The notes under the pieces were generated by a model. It ran no database searches. It was not told the origin of the DNA and saw only the letters and a program-made list of their open reading frames with translations. A stretch of 64,000 bases of DNA. Origin: Sinohyriopsis cumingii. Its lineage: Eukaryota > Mollusca > Bivalvia > Unionida > Unionidae. The number at the start of each line of letters is the position of its first letter. Position 1 is the stretch's first letter. The translations under genes were made by a program, and so were the position numbers. Positions 38,150-50,466 of the stretch are shown in pieces. Location of the stretch: positions 27,087,721-27,151,720 of the forward strand of contig CM068841.1 of NCBI GenBank assembly GCA_028554795.2, in the 5' to 3' direction.

Positions 38150-41100
38150 CAATGAGTGAAAACAAGCTTTGAAAAATACAATAATTTATTTCCCGGGAAA
38201 AATTCTGTAAAAATGATAAAATATGAACTTACTGTTTTATAGAATCAAATCCAAAAATAATCCACGAATAAAATTTTTGTAGTTCCAATAACAAAATGTT
38301 TGACTGATTTCAAGTTTGAATCCGGATGAAGAATCCAAGATGGAAGACGATGACGTATGCTGAAATCTGTAGTGTTGCAGTGTATAGTTCCTTGTAGAAA
38401 CAATAATTATCACTCCGGTTTCTGATTGTAACGTTGCCCTCTTAGTAAGAGGGTTGGTTAATTAGGTTTGGCTGGCGTTATCTAGAGGATGAACTCCCTC
38501 CATATCATAGCCCAGCAGGAGTGAAAGAAGATTGGAATTTCATCAGAGAACTGAGCAAGAATACTGGGAAGCAATAAAACAATATGAAACTCCTTTGACA
38601 AGAAAATAACAAATTTAATTAGAACAAATTAATAATGGCAATTCCGATTCAAGTTAGATTATATCAACAGAATTTAACAGATGTGTCTAATTTGGATTTA
38701 TTTCATCATCATAACAAGAGGTGAAAAGAGCACAATGTCTACAACCAATTTGCATCACCTTCCTGTCTGGACTGTTCATCCTTTCTAAGCTTCATGCTTT
38801 GCTCCTTTACGGACTTCTTGGTCCTTTTATTCTGACCTCATCCTTCTTTCTTTCCACGTACTCCAGTCTCCAGACTGTCTCATCTCTCTCAGAAAGCTGT
38901 TCCCTAACTCATTCAGTCCCGATCCCATCTGTAGGCGTGATCCGGTTTCTGCATTCATTGGCCTATCCCACCTGTAGTCATGAATTGTTTACTGCATTCA
39001 ATGGCCAATCACATCTCCAGGCGTGATGAATGTGTGTTAGATACAACGTCTCTGATTGATTAGAAATGGGTTTTTTCCACAAGAACTAAACAACTATTAA
39101 ACCAATCAGAAATGATTTTACTTTCATTTGTGGAAACTGAATTGTTCAGAAGCCAAGGGTTACTGTTTGAGAGTAGTTTCACTACACGTGTTGTGTTCAT
39201 GAAAAATCGTAAATGATGGCGGGCGTAAGAGTGATTTTTTATGAGAGCAAAAATGAGGAGTTTATAGGGTTTGATCTCGAAAATATTGAGCAAGCTGAAG
39301 AAAGATATGTTTGGCAGTTGGATATTTTGCGAGATTTAGATTCGGACATAGAGGTTTCTGAGATCGAATCAGAAGATGAGGATGCTGACGGAGATGATGA
39401 TAGAGTTCTTGCTTATAAACATTGCACATGATTTTGTAAATAGTGTATAATTAAGTTGTGAAAGACTTGGACAAATAGAAAAAAATAAATTGCTGTGTAG
39501 ACAACATCATTCAGAATAAATGGTGAAAATTTTGTGGATTTTAATTGGATATAAGAAGAGAAATTAAGGTAAGAGTGAATGCATGTACACAATGTTTTCA
39601 AACAGGTAAAAACTCTGGGGCACAAGCAGCTAGAAACAGCTTAGTGCTTCTGGGGCATAGCAGCAGAGATACTGATAACAGTGCTGGGGAGTTAAAGGAC
39701 AAAATTACCCCATAATTCTGTATACCCCATTCTCTAGAGGTACATACAATTCACTTACATTATTCAGAGCATGCTGCTATCCACAGTAGGACATTGACCT
39801 TGCATTCCCGCAGCATGTGTTAAATTACCATGCGAACGTCTACCAAATATTACCATATTATTTTACATATGCTACGACATGTTCAATTACTATTGCATGA
39901 AATTCACAAAATGTAACTCACAGCAATCCTTAACCTACAGGATTATCCAAGCATTACAAAACCAGATATAATTAGGTAAGTATCAATAACTCACGATGAT
40001 CTGTACTGTCCTAACAAACAAAGGAAGTTATTTCATATAACTCTATGAAATCCTAAACATATGAACACTTGGATCACATGCAATCAATTCTACCAATGAA
40101 CTAATAACTGTATAATTAAAAAGGTAAATTGCATAACAATTCTAGCATCAACACTTTCCATGAAACTGAATAAAATAAATTGCATAACAACTCTAGCATC
40201 AACACATTTCAATGAATTGAACAAATGATACATACTACAGAAACCTAGTCATAGCAAACACATTTACATAAAACACACAATCAAATAATAGAATATTACG
40301 TGAAACTATAATTGCGTACCTTATCACTGTTTTCTTTCAGGATTTGTGCATCCTAGCACTTTACATGTTTTTCTTTTTACACAACAACCATCTGGTCCCT
40401 TCCTTGTTTCACGAGGAAAACACTAATCTCTTTATGCCTCCCCAGAGTCTAGACTAAGTTTCCTCTTCAAGGAAATGTCCAGACTAAAGAATTTCGACTA
40501 AGGTCATCACTTTAAAGTCTGATTGCTCTAAAGTGTACATCCTAATTTATTCTGCCCAATCGTAGGCAGTGGTCCCTAGTTTTTCCCAAAGAAATAATTC
40601 CTTTCATGAGGTTTAGACAGCTCAGAATCTGTGAACGACGATGCGTGACAATTTCCCTTTGAAAAAATTATAAGTGGACATAGGTTCCTACAAAGCAGTT
40701 AGGGTTGGTAGCTCAAATGTTTACTTTCTAAGGACTTTGTTAAGATACCCCGGTCAATTTGACTGACTTGGAATGTGATCCCTTTGAAGTTTACACTGAC
40801 ATGGGGGGAGATGAACGAAGAAAGGTCAAAGTGCCACTTCACAAAGACTTTTCTGGCTTAAATGCGACAGAATTTTAATTCTCAATGCATTCAACCCTCA
40901 AATATTCTGTAATTCAAAATTTGACACTTCACACTGATAGCTGAATATATTTTGATAAAAAACTGTCCTTGTTCAACAATTTTACATGAGCACACATATT
41001 TCCAGAAAAATAACAGAATTAATCCTTTTGAATCCAAGTAATTTGAAATAACTCCAAACAGCACAGCTTCTACTGAGAATAATTCTCCAAAACGTAGGTT

Positions 41101-41415
41101 ATATAGTCTTCTAAACATAAACTGGGGGTCAAATGATCATGTTCTCAAAGCTCATAGAAATTAAGTACTTGTTAAAAGTCACGTACACCCAGTGTGACCC
41201 TGATGAAAACCAATCATTTTACTCTAAGAAATTAAAACAATTGTTTACATCTTAAACACATAGTCCCATCATAACCTTGACAACAACCAATCATTTTAAA
41301 ATAAAAATAGGACTTGTTTATGTGGTTGCTATAAATTTTGAATCAAGGTTAGATCTAGATCAACACCTGGTGTTTATAAAACAAGAAATCATGGTCAAAC
41401 TATTTTCTGAAAAAA
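38150..41415 (-). repeat. Dispersed repeat family X, copy B (longest copy, minus orientation)
   Basis: Read on the minus strand it runs from about 41410 (matching 34665) through 40700-39720 (matching copy A 26.7-27.7 kb) to 38560-38440 (matching 28.1-28.23 kb), and ends 38435-38155 (matching 35.04-35.32 kb). It is the only copy linking all the blocks, so it best shows the order of the element. Relative to copy A it has an extra block of roughly 0.7 kb (about 39000-39720). Confidence 0.6.
39213..39431 (+). CDS. Short acidic open frame, possibly a transposase N-terminal remnant
   Basis: A 72-residue frame starting at tandem ATGs (atgatggcgggcg). After EEFIGFDLENIEQAEERY there is a run of acidic residues (DSDIEVSEIESEDEDADG). 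It lies in the block present in repeat X copy B but absent in copy A. Acidic starts with an EEF.GF pattern are common at the N-terminus of piggyBac-like transposases, which is my best guess. There is no downstream catalytic domain, so at most it is a remnant or a non-autonomous derivative. Whether it is expressed cannot be judged. Confidence 0.3.
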   Translation: MMAGVRVIFYESKNEEFIGFDLENIEQAEERYVWQLDILRDLDSDIEVSEIESEDEDADGDDDRVLAYKHCT

Positions 41416-43814
41416 GTATCATCTCTAGAGAAACAATTGCTTGACTAATGACCATGAATTTAGCTTGCAGTTCAAATGCAATCCAACATTGGTTTCTTAT
41501 AAGACTTGTTTGAAAGAACTTGTTATTTCATAATAAGGATAGAGAATATTTTGTTCACTATTTCCTCCCTAAAAATTAGATTAAAAATAGAAATCTTCAG
41601 CATACCCAGTATTTACACTACCAAGGTAATGATCAAGAAAGATGGAATCTGTTGAAAGGCTTGGCTTTCACTGACTTGTGACCAGCACTATCCCTCAAAT
41701 AACACAGATATAATCATGGATCCCATTTTTGTTACGACTCTTACATTTGTTCTTTCTTATATGATATCTTTTTTTAAAAATAGTGGCCATGATTATATGA
41801 TGTGTGCTGACAGGAAAGACCTGAGAAACTGTCATGCACTATTCAACATTAGTGAAACAAAATGATGATCAATGCATGTTCTAAAATGGCTGACTATTGT
41901 CTCACTATGAAAACAGTTAAATTATCATGGTTTTAAAATTCTATATGGCAGAACTATTCATGGCCCTAAAAACAGACCTGATTTTTCAAGACATCATATG
42001 AATATATTAATCATCTATTAACTGACCATTGGCAGAAACTGATAATCAATCATTCAATTATATCTGATTTCCAACAGTACTATTACTTCCCCACCATGTT
42101 GTACTACTTTATGAAGGTAATCTACTTTGGCTACTGCATTTTATTTCTTTACCAGTTGTATAAAGGGACAGAACTGAGGTGTTGTGATTATCAAACACTG
42201 TGGCTTACTAACAATTTTGGCTGCTACTACAATTTTTTTAATAAGTAACTTTGCTGACCCAATCTTTCTACATTATGATCATTTTTTTATAAAGTGGGAT
42301 TTAGATGACCCACTTCCTTCTGTAATACAACCCCGAAATTTTTTTAAACCGAGACAATTCCCTCCATTCCACTTTCTGACCTTGTTTTGGGGGCATGGAA
42401 AATTGGCCAACCCACTCCCTTCATCTTCTGCACCATGACCTTGGGTTTTTTTATTGGGAAATTACTTGATCACCTTCCTTCTGTACTGTGACTCTGGGGT
42501 AGCTCAAATCTCATATAATATTCAAAAATGTAACTGCAATATTTTTATATTTTACTTGTCCCCCTCCTAGGTAAGAGCCCAAATATTAAACCTCTTCTGC
42601 AGATGGTTACCACATGGAAAACCTATGTGCCAAGTTCGATGAATTCCAATGTGGGATATCAAAAGCTGTATTAACATTTACATCAAAGATACCTTGTAAT
42701 GTGGAGTTGGATCTAAGTTCATTTATTGTGACCACTGAAACTTAATACACTCTTCATAAAAACTTACTCTACATATTATCACAGTACAGGAAGTGGTCAT
42801 ATGCTGGTGTGTAACCTATTTTCCAGGTATTAAAAAGTGAACACATTATACTTCCTTGATGAATTTGAGATAACTTTTGCAATAGTTCAATAGGAAGTAA
42901 AAATAACATGTATGCAGTTAAACATTTCTCATCTTGAATTATATTACTTTCATTTCCAAGCCAAAGGGGAAATTTAAATTTGCAAGCCTACTTCATCAAA
43001 TATATCAAATTCAGTACATCAACTGCATTATAAAATTAAAGGACACAGCAAGTTAATGAAACAAACAGGTGTACAAAATATAGAACCCAAAATCACATAA
43101 TATCCTTTTAAGGCCCATCCATGAAACTTACAAAATCAACCTCCTAAGTAAAGTAGTCTTTATATGTAATTTTATATACACTGTATGTAAAATAAAATGT
43201 GGTATCTTGTGTGTAAGACCTCCATAAAAATCTGGTTACATTATTTAGCAGGCAGTAATTTTATATATTTTTTGCACATGTGTCATGTTCTTTGATATTA
43301 AAATATATTGAAGTTTTTCACTTTTTCCACACTAAGGTCAAACAACATTAATTGTTGACACTTTAACAACTTCCGCACCTGAGTTGTCTTCTATTTCTGC
43401 TTAAGTCTGTGCAACTTTTATACCAATAAAGAGAAATCAATAAATAGGAATACTACCTATTTATGAAAACTGAAAAACATGTTGAAGAAATTATTGGAAA
43501 TAACAGAAAATTGCACATGCCACTATAGTTTGTTATACAGGGCCTTATCAATTTTCGTATCAATTTAAATCCAAGTACAACAGTATATGCATGATCTGTC
43601 TCATTCATCATATCAGTTTACAATGCCATGTTGATGGTTATATTGTGAACAGAGTGGGAACAATTTACTATGTAGTGTATGATATTTCTCTTATGAAAAA
43701 GTCCATAAACATTCATTTAGAAAATTTTGTCCATGATTATCCTTCTTCCTTCTCTGGAACAAATTTACTGGGATTATCATGAGTAATATTCCAATTATGA
43801 AATCACAACATTTG

Positions 43815-44105
43815 AGTGTGTGTGTGTGTGTGACTTGGATTGCTACAATATCAGCAGTATGGCAGTTTATAGTGATGTCTAGCACCGGGGCATCATGCCA
43901 AAGACATGTAGCATGATGTCCCACACAGTCACATTATCCTGACATCAGGCCAACCAGCCCTAAAACTAACCTCTTAATGCAGTGTGCCAAGAAAGGCAGC
44001 TGTTAGTACCATTTTTTGTAAGTCTTTGGTATGACTCGGCCGGAGATCGAACCCACAACCTCTAGTATCTGAGGCATATTAACCACTAGGCCACTGGAGC
44101 AGGGG
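43815..44105 (-). mobile_element. SINE-B copy 7
   Basis: (GT)n at 43818-43832, body catgatgtcccacacagtca, cattatcctgacatcaggc, and head complement ttaaccactaggccactgga with a small deletion in the anticodon-like region. Confidence 0.85.
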
Positions 44106-44452
44106 AATATTTGAAATTGGGAATGAAATCACAAAATATGAATAACCTACCTCCTATGACAGTATGAGCATTAAGCAACAACAACTTCTAAATTACTTCC
44201 TCAGTTAAGACACCCTGTGACCTCCAAGCATTTTCTTAGGTTGCAAGAACTCTCTATGTAGTACTGCTAGCATGACAATATAAAACTCAAATTTTCTGCC
44301 TGCCTCTTGGTTCTATTAAACCATATCTTTTGGTTACAGAGAATGGTTCTATTTTCACTGCATATAATTCTTATATCATCTTTAATTAGATTATAATCTG
44401 TTATTTAACTGTCAATATAACAAAGTATGGGTCACTGCAAAGGACTGATCAA

Positions 44453-44483
<31 letters not shown>
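44453..44483. repeat. (AAT)n microsatellite
   Basis: Ten perfect AAT units. Confidence 0.9.
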
Positions 44484-44484
<1 letters not shown>

Positions 44485-45043
44485 CAATGGCTTTATTTAT
44501 AGCAAATGACACAATTATTTTTGGGGGGAATTAACCTGCTTTGTAGCCCTCTCTTATTTGTCTATAATTGTCTATGTCAGTAAAATTGTGTCATCTGCAT
44601 CAAATATCTGCAAGGTCTAGTTATAATGTTTCTGACATAAATTGAACAAATAAATAGGATGATTCCTTATTTACATGTGTTCAAAGAGATGTAAATCCAA
44701 ACTTTCAGAAATTATTGAGATTTTCAAAGATAGTGAACTACATCATATCTGTTGCTGGAAAACATAGACTGATCCAAGCAAATGTGGTGACCCCCATTTG
44801 ATTCGAAATGCCAACATGTTGACAGTGTTTTGGAACCCCCTGGCAAACAATCATGTTAGAAATTATAAATAAATTAATGAAATAACTAAACCTTGTGTAT
44901 TTTTTGTATCTTTGATGCCTTGTAATACAAGTTGTATTTTTAAAGTCAGTGGGGATAGGGTACAAACAACAATCTGGTGAGAATCCTATAACATGTTATG
45001 TTTACAAGCTTCAAGACCTAGTTCTATAATTTAAAACATCTAC

Positions 45044-45088
45044 CCTGATATTTATGTTTAGGGGGTCGAGCAAAACATAAATATCAGG
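45044..45088. repeat. Perfect 16-bp hairpin
   Basis: Arm cctgatatttatgttt at 45044-45059 and its perfect complement at 45073-45088, with a 13-base loop. It lies directly beside the larger palindrome at 45111. Confidence 0.9.
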
Positions 45089-45110
45089 TTCGATGTCTTA
45101 CATCGTAGGA

Positions 45111-45207
45111 CCACAGGAGTCTGACGTTTTATCAATAAAGTACGGCGAAATCTCTGACAATATGAGATTTCGCCGTACTTTATTGATAAAACGTCAGACT
45201 CCTGTGG
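45111..45207. repeat. Perfect 44-bp inverted repeat with 9-base loop
   Basis: The arm at 45111-45154 (starting ccacaggagtctgacgtttt) is perfectly complementary to 45164-45207. The loop is tgacaatat. It lies about 0.3 kb inside intron 1 of the nostrin-like gene. A partial outer match (cgtagga at 45104-45110 and tcctacg near 45225) suggests a longer original stem broken by a small insertion. Confidence 0.95.
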
Positions 45208-45523
45208 TAGGACTAATGCAAGATCCTACGTTTCGTATCCTTAAGTTTTAATATGTCGAATACGGAATAGTCGAGTTCATAACTTGTAACCCCTACCATA
45301 GTATAAATTTACATCTACAGTGGTTAGGTCCTGTTTCATCATAAATATTGCTTTTCTGCTGAAACGAATCACTTATATATAACTAAATCAGAATCTTGCA
45401 ATCGTGCATTATTTCATTCAAGTATCCATTACTAAACGTGTTGGAAACCCTTTTTTTTTAAATACGTCTACTATAAAATAATAAAACTAACAAATGATCG
45501 ATTTCAAAAAGGCATCCACTCAC

Positions 45524-45550
45524 CCAAAAGCTTTCTCTGAAGAGAGACAT
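45524..45550 (-). CDS. nostrin: Nostrin-like F-BAR protein, coding exon 1 (start codon)
   Basis: On the minus strand ATG at 45550 opens nine codons, MSLFRESFW, followed immediately by the donor GTGAGT. Joined in phase 0 to exon 2 it gives the ...FW-G(H)AGFEEL... start typical of F-BAR proteins of the nostrin/PSTPIP type, where a short exon encoding F.(D/E)SFW precedes the first helix. The purine-rich leader just upstream (gaaaccagggagaaggaag) would be 5' UTR; the transcription start is probably within 45551-45700. I see no TATA box. The exon is tiny, so the call rests on splice phase and sense with exons 2 and 3. Confidence 0.75.
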
Positions 45551-45699
45551 CTTCCTTCTCCCTGGTTTCTTGACTAGTGTTGCTATGATCCTCTCTTTAT
45601 CGTGTCATTTAGTAAAATCTCAAAATCCTGACAAGATAACCCTACTGTTTCTGTTATGACCAATAATTTTCTAATGAAGAGATACGAAGAGTAACCAAA

Positions 45700-46740
45700 T
45701 AAAATTTTATTACTTCCGTTGATCGATATCTCTAGAATGATTATTTCACCTCATTACATAAAAGTATGAACAATTACATAGCATCTAACTGATCATGAAG
45801 AAACACAGGTTATCGTTTAATCGCAGTTTCGTACTCGCACTCGAAACACAGGGGTCGTATCATAAAATCTTCAAACACCTATGTACCCAATCATTAAATC
45901 AAACTGATCCACCAGCAATCAACAGATTGAGATTTAAGCTTATTTTTTCTTTTGATAAGCATTTTGATCTCGTGCTATTGGATTTTACATGTATGTTTGT
46001 ATATCATTAAGTAAGTAATGGTATGAAACAGATTATTTCCAATAACTTGCTTGTTTACGGATTAGCAAGCTAAATAAACAAATGAAAATATGGTAGACAG
46101 ATGGATGGACGGAGACAAATAGGCGGTAAGTTAGAGAGATTAGCATGCCTGTGATATTTCAGGAACTACATGCAGCGATTTAATGCAAGATATATATGCC
46201 ATACGGAAGGAAACTCACGATAGCTAAAGGAAGAGTTAATGGCGTTTTCCTAGCAATGTATGCCTAACAGAGTATGAAGAAGAGAGTGTGCTGAAAATGA
46301 GGAATGTGTCAGGTCTATGAGATGGATAGAGATAAAAATAGATTAAATGACACATTGTCTTATATGGTTTGGCATAATTCATGTGGACAATGGTACAGGT
46401 CCATTGGATCCGTACAGGATGGAATAAAACGCTCCCGCCCCTCCGAGTCTCTAACCTATGGGTAAAATAGTATGATGAGCATGGCATCACTGGGCGGACG
46501 TCTTCCTCGATGAAGTCATCGGCCAGGGCGGAAGGGCTCCAAGATGAGCTTAACGATCATGTGCTGAGAACCAGGGCGTGCCACGTTATATCAGTGGATT
46601 TCGGATGTGGTCATCCACTCTGAAGAGTGATGGGCTCCACCAGGCTATATGTTGCGGTAGACACACTACTTGAAGACAGCTAACAATTCATCTATACCCG
46701 ATCGTTCGCAATTCGGGTCAACAATGACCTAGAGTCCTTA
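45700..46740. other. Upstream region of the nostrin-like gene, no gene seen
   Basis: AT-rich to 46440, then a GC-richer block (46430-46740) that may be non-coding or decayed LINE sequence leading into the LINE tail. Short open frames here have no recognisable sense. Confidence 0.4.
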
Positions 46741-46744
46741 ACAA

Positions 46745-46930
46745 CAGACAGAAAGAGAGATGGGAAGACAACATTAAGGAGTGGACAGGCATGGGATCTG
46801 GAGATTCCCAAAGGGCGGTTGACAACAAGGAAAGATGGAGAAAACTGGTTTTAAAGTCAAATGTGGTGCCCCAAAGACCTCATGGGTTAAGGGATTGATG
46901 ATGGTGATGGTGATGGTGATGACGATTCAT
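46745..46930 (+). mobile_element. LINE 3' end relic
   Basis: From 46758 the plus strand reads RWEDNIKEWTGMGSGDSQRA, then VDNKERWRKLVLKSNVVPQR, then PHGLRD and a stop at 46896. This is the highly recognisable C-terminal tail of a widespread animal LINE group. A tail microsatellite (gatggt)n follows. Upstream sequence is 5'-truncated or too decayed to read. Confidence 0.75.
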
Positions 46931-47099
46931 GAAAATTTTCATAAGGGAAAAAAGCTTAACTCCTAAGCTGACTTGTCCAAAAATAATAATAAGAAAAAGA
47001 CAGAAAGAAAAGTGAATTAGTGGAACAGTATATAATATGGGTATTGGAAGCTCCAGCTAGCTGCTAGATACCACCCGTTGCTGTTTTAGAGGGAAATTA

Positions 47100-47322
47100 A
47101 ATTTGGTTTTCATGAGTTTACAACAATTTTTCAGCAAAAGATAGACTATTCAAGGCGGCCAGTTGTATGGGTTGAGGAAGAACCACAGACCAACGGGAAG
47201 TTACTGTCAAGTTTCAACACATCCCAGGTTCGTCGCGTTGAGATTCGAACTCAGCGAACAGAAGTGAGTGATTTGTAAGGGTAAAGACGAGCGCCTTAGA
47301 CAACTCGGCCACCTGGGCCACC
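47100..47322 (-). mobile_element. SINE-A copy 6 (diverged)
   Basis: The order is kept (caatttttcagcaaaagata, aaggcggccagt, ttgaggaagaacc, gatggc-like region, gacaactcggccacctgggc) but with many substitutions and gaps. An older copy. Confidence 0.7.
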
Positions 47323-47925
47323 ACATGCAAATTAGGTTTCACGTGGTCGGCTGAGTGGCGAAATGTACCTTTAGACTTAAATCCTAGTTTTCTTTACCTA
47401 TGTAGTAGGTTGAAATTAGCTGTACCAGTGTTCTGTTGGAAAACCAAGTTTTATTTTCTACCTTTCTTTTTTATATTTAAGAATCAATATTTTGCTCACA
47501 TATGAATGTTGCAAACGATGATGTCAATAAAAATATGTATTTGTTTAACTTTTTCGGTAACCTTGATTTCAATTTTAAGGTATAAAATTGGTTAGAGTTA
47601 ATAATTTATTAGCAACATTAGAAGTAAGGCAGGTTTCAGTGCAACGAGAGTCTGAAAGTACATTGTACTGGTGTATCTTTGTATATAAATTTTGTAAAGG
47701 ACAAAAACCAATAGTACAATTTTTCTATGCAAATTCAAAATCATCTTTTAACTTTTATGTTCTAAAAATGCTGACTACAAATCCAAATAATTTACACAAA
47801 AATGCATTCACAACTTTTCCAATACAATGATAATTCTATTTCTTATATTTTAATATGAGATATATGAGTGGTCTATTTTGCTAAATGTATACGATGAATA
47901 AGCTTCTTTGACCCCTTCAGCTCAT

Positions 47926-48357
47926 TTGTATAACACTAGAGAACTGGATGATTTGTATAACACTAGAGAACTGGATGATTTGTATAACACTAGAGAACTG
48001 GATGATTTGTATAACACTAGAGAACTGGATGATTTGTATAACACTAGAGAACTGGATGATTTGTATAACACTAGAGAACTGGATGATTTGTATAACACTA
48101 GAGAACTGGATGATTTGTATAACACTAGAGAACTGGATGATTTGTATAACACTAGAGAACTGGATGATTTGTATAACACTAGAGAACTGGATGATTTGTA
48201 TAACACTAGAGAACTGGATGATTTGTATAACACTAGAGAACTGGATGATTTGTATAACACTAGAGAACTGGATGATTTGTATAACACTAGAGAACTGGAT
48301 GATTTGTATAACACTAGAGAACTGGATGATTTGTATAACACTAGAGAACTGGATGAC
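47926..48357. repeat. 27-bp minisatellite, 16 copies, no differences seen
   Basis: The unit is gatgatttgtataacactag then agaactg. Sixteen units (432 bp) show no differences by eye. Because 27 is a multiple of three and the unit lacks stops in several frames, long open frames appear on both strands (plus: periodic LYNTRELDD). These are a by-product. Homogeneity implies very recent expansion or gene conversion. The copy number may be mis-assembled. Confidence 0.95.
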
Positions 48358-48569
48358 CAGGTGAATCTTCAAGACCCTCACCCCATATGTTTGTTTCAGA
48401 TAATAATATTATTAATTATAACCCGCCCTCCCCACTCTAGCAATTTTTGGAGAATTAAAATGCAAATTATACACACCTTATTTGTAGCTATTATCTTCAC
48501 CCTTTTTGTTGTTATGCGTATTTAGTTTGCATTGACTGTTAGTTCTTTATTCATGATATGCTATGGGTT

Positions 48570-49410
48570 ATGTTAAACTGTATGTTATAGTCGACTTTGT
48601 CAAAAATAAGTTCATTATCTACTTCACTAGAATATTTGCTTTTTTAAAAAATTCTGTAAACAACTAATATATAGCTAATATTTCCCTGTGAGCGGTGATT
48701 TAATATTAGGATCATTATCCATAGAAGTAAGCATATTCATCTTGGTCTGAGTCAAGGGCATTGTGTTGACCATGTTATTTATTATAATTTTACTAACAGA
48801 CCATGTCTAATAATAGCTTGGATTGTTCTGTAAATGATTTTTTGTCATACATCCTGCATCTTCTTTTGTGTCTTATGTTTTTATATAATCTTGTTTAACT
48901 AGAAATTATTAATTTGAGCTGTAAGATCTTGAAGCAGAATCATTGTTGTGTTCAATGTTTGATTTGGGTTGAAATTATTTAATCGAATTTATTCTTCTCT
49001 AGAAAAACAAAACACTTTGTATAATATTCTTGGAAGAGACATTAACTGGGAATTATAGTTAATTAAAACAAGGAAACATTGGATTATATTTCTGCGATTC
49101 AACAAAAGACTGTTGGCACATCATTACAATTCAGATCATTGGTATATTAGTACATTAAAGACTACAGGCCACTATCGGCACATCAACCCATTTAGCAATG
49201 GAAATTATTTGGAATACAACTAAAGTTTATTCAGAACTTTAATTATTTGGACTTGTGTTAGAAATTCTAGAATTATTTGGGATTTAACTTGTAATACCGC
49301 AAGTTAATTTTATATTTTCGCTTTGTATTTTAGGGAAATACATTACATTTTGAATTTTACAAACTTGATGGTTTTTTGCTCGTTTCTATTATTTAGTTTA
49401 AGACCATAAA
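48570..49410 (+). repeat. Dispersed repeat family X, copy D
   Basis: Matches copy C2 (35.97-37.09 kb) without the SINE-B: aattctgtaaacaactaata, ttattataattttactaaca, gttggcacatcatta, gaaattctagaattatttgg, attttagggaaatacatta. Confidence 0.6.
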
Positions 49411-49599
49411 GTAGCGATGTTATTCACTAGCTGGTTTCTTGCCAAAACGACAAGAACAGCCAAAACGACAAGAACAACTAGAGATAAAAGATTAAAGAAA
49501 ACTAGATTTGACATTAATTAAACAAAATCTGAATCAAAATATCAAAAACTATTGATGGTCTCAGAAAGAGTAGTGGCTGTCCAACAACATTCCTTCGTG

Positions 49600-49636
49600 T
49601 ATGTATGTATGTATGTATGTATGTATGTATGTATGT
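49600..49636. repeat. (GTAT)n microsatellite
   Basis: Nine perfect gtat units. Confidence 0.95.
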
Positions 49637-49734
49637 CCTGCTTCGTAAGAAACTAGTAATGATACCTAAAAGAAGAAAGTTATTACGCATACCTTTTAGT
49701 AACCATATTAGAAAAATCGTTAGCCTATTACAAA

Positions 49735-49812
49735 TACTACTACTACTACTACTAATAATAATAATAATAATAATAATAACAATAATTATTAATAGTAGTA
49801 GTAGTAGTAGCG
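49735..49812. repeat. Self-complementary compound microsatellite
   Basis: (ACT)n, then (AAT)n, a centre of aacaataattattaat, then (AGT)n. The outer ACT and AGT runs are reverse complements, so the tract can fold on itself. Confidence 0.85.
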
Positions 49813-50466
49813 GCCCAGGGCGGCCTAAGGGTTTTTGGCACCCTAGGAAAACTATGACTTTAGCACCCCTCCATAGAGGAAAAATTAACTTCCGTCTAAT
49901 TTGGTGCCGCTTAAACTTGGCGTCCCAGGCAATTGCATAGTTCCCCAATATTGTCGGGCTAGCCCTGACAATTAGATAAAATAAAATAAGTTGACGATCC
50001 GCTCAGATTGAGATGTCAGCTTTTTCCTCTCCTTCTTTGGTTAATATTCCCATAATAAAAGTCGATGAACCTAACCACGCGTGGTGGTGCGGGCACGTGA
50101 GCAAGTGCTTCTTGCACTTATTGTCTTGCTGCAATATTGACTATATCAACAGAGTTTTTGAAAAACCTAACCGACACGCCGCTGTCTGATGCCGCCTTTG
50201 TGAGTGAGCTTAAGCAGAATCTTTACCACAAAGTTGCCTTCCAAATTGACAGTGATATACTGAATTTCCATGTTTGACGTTTTTGGCTAGCTTGCCAGAT
50301 TCATCCTAAAAAAAAAGCACAAGCTCACCTGGATCAACGCCAAAAATATTGCTGTTTAACTCAGACAAATCCGCTTTGGTGGCAAATCAGCACCGTGCCG
50401 TCGAGCAAAGTAACCACCGTAAATCTTGATAGACATGGCTGTAAAAGACCAAACATGATCTTAATG

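Larger units (their letters stand above)
13457..45523 (-). other. Intron 1 of the nostrin-like gene (about 32 kb)
   Basis: Bounded by the exon 1 donor GTGAGT and the exon 2 acceptor. It contains the SINE, LINE, minisatellite and dispersed-repeat features listed from 13.9 to 45.2 kb. The parts 14600-16700, 16870-19380, 21490-25300, 29400-32830, 33140-34650, 41420-43810 and 44110-45030 are AT-rich and show no gene, RNA or clear transposon to me. Confidence 0.75.

Noticed and set aside
46236-46490. 84-codon minus frame upstream of the LINE tail
   Set aside because: No recognisable sense; overlaps decayed repeat sequence.
47908-48525. Long open frames on both strands (up to 205 codons) as repeat-protein genes
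   Set aside because: They follow from a 27-bp stop-free unit; frames on opposite strands are equally open and there is no flanking gene structure.
49514-49948. 144-codon minus frame
   Set aside because: Built from microsatellite translations (LLLLII, SSSSS, THIHTYIH).
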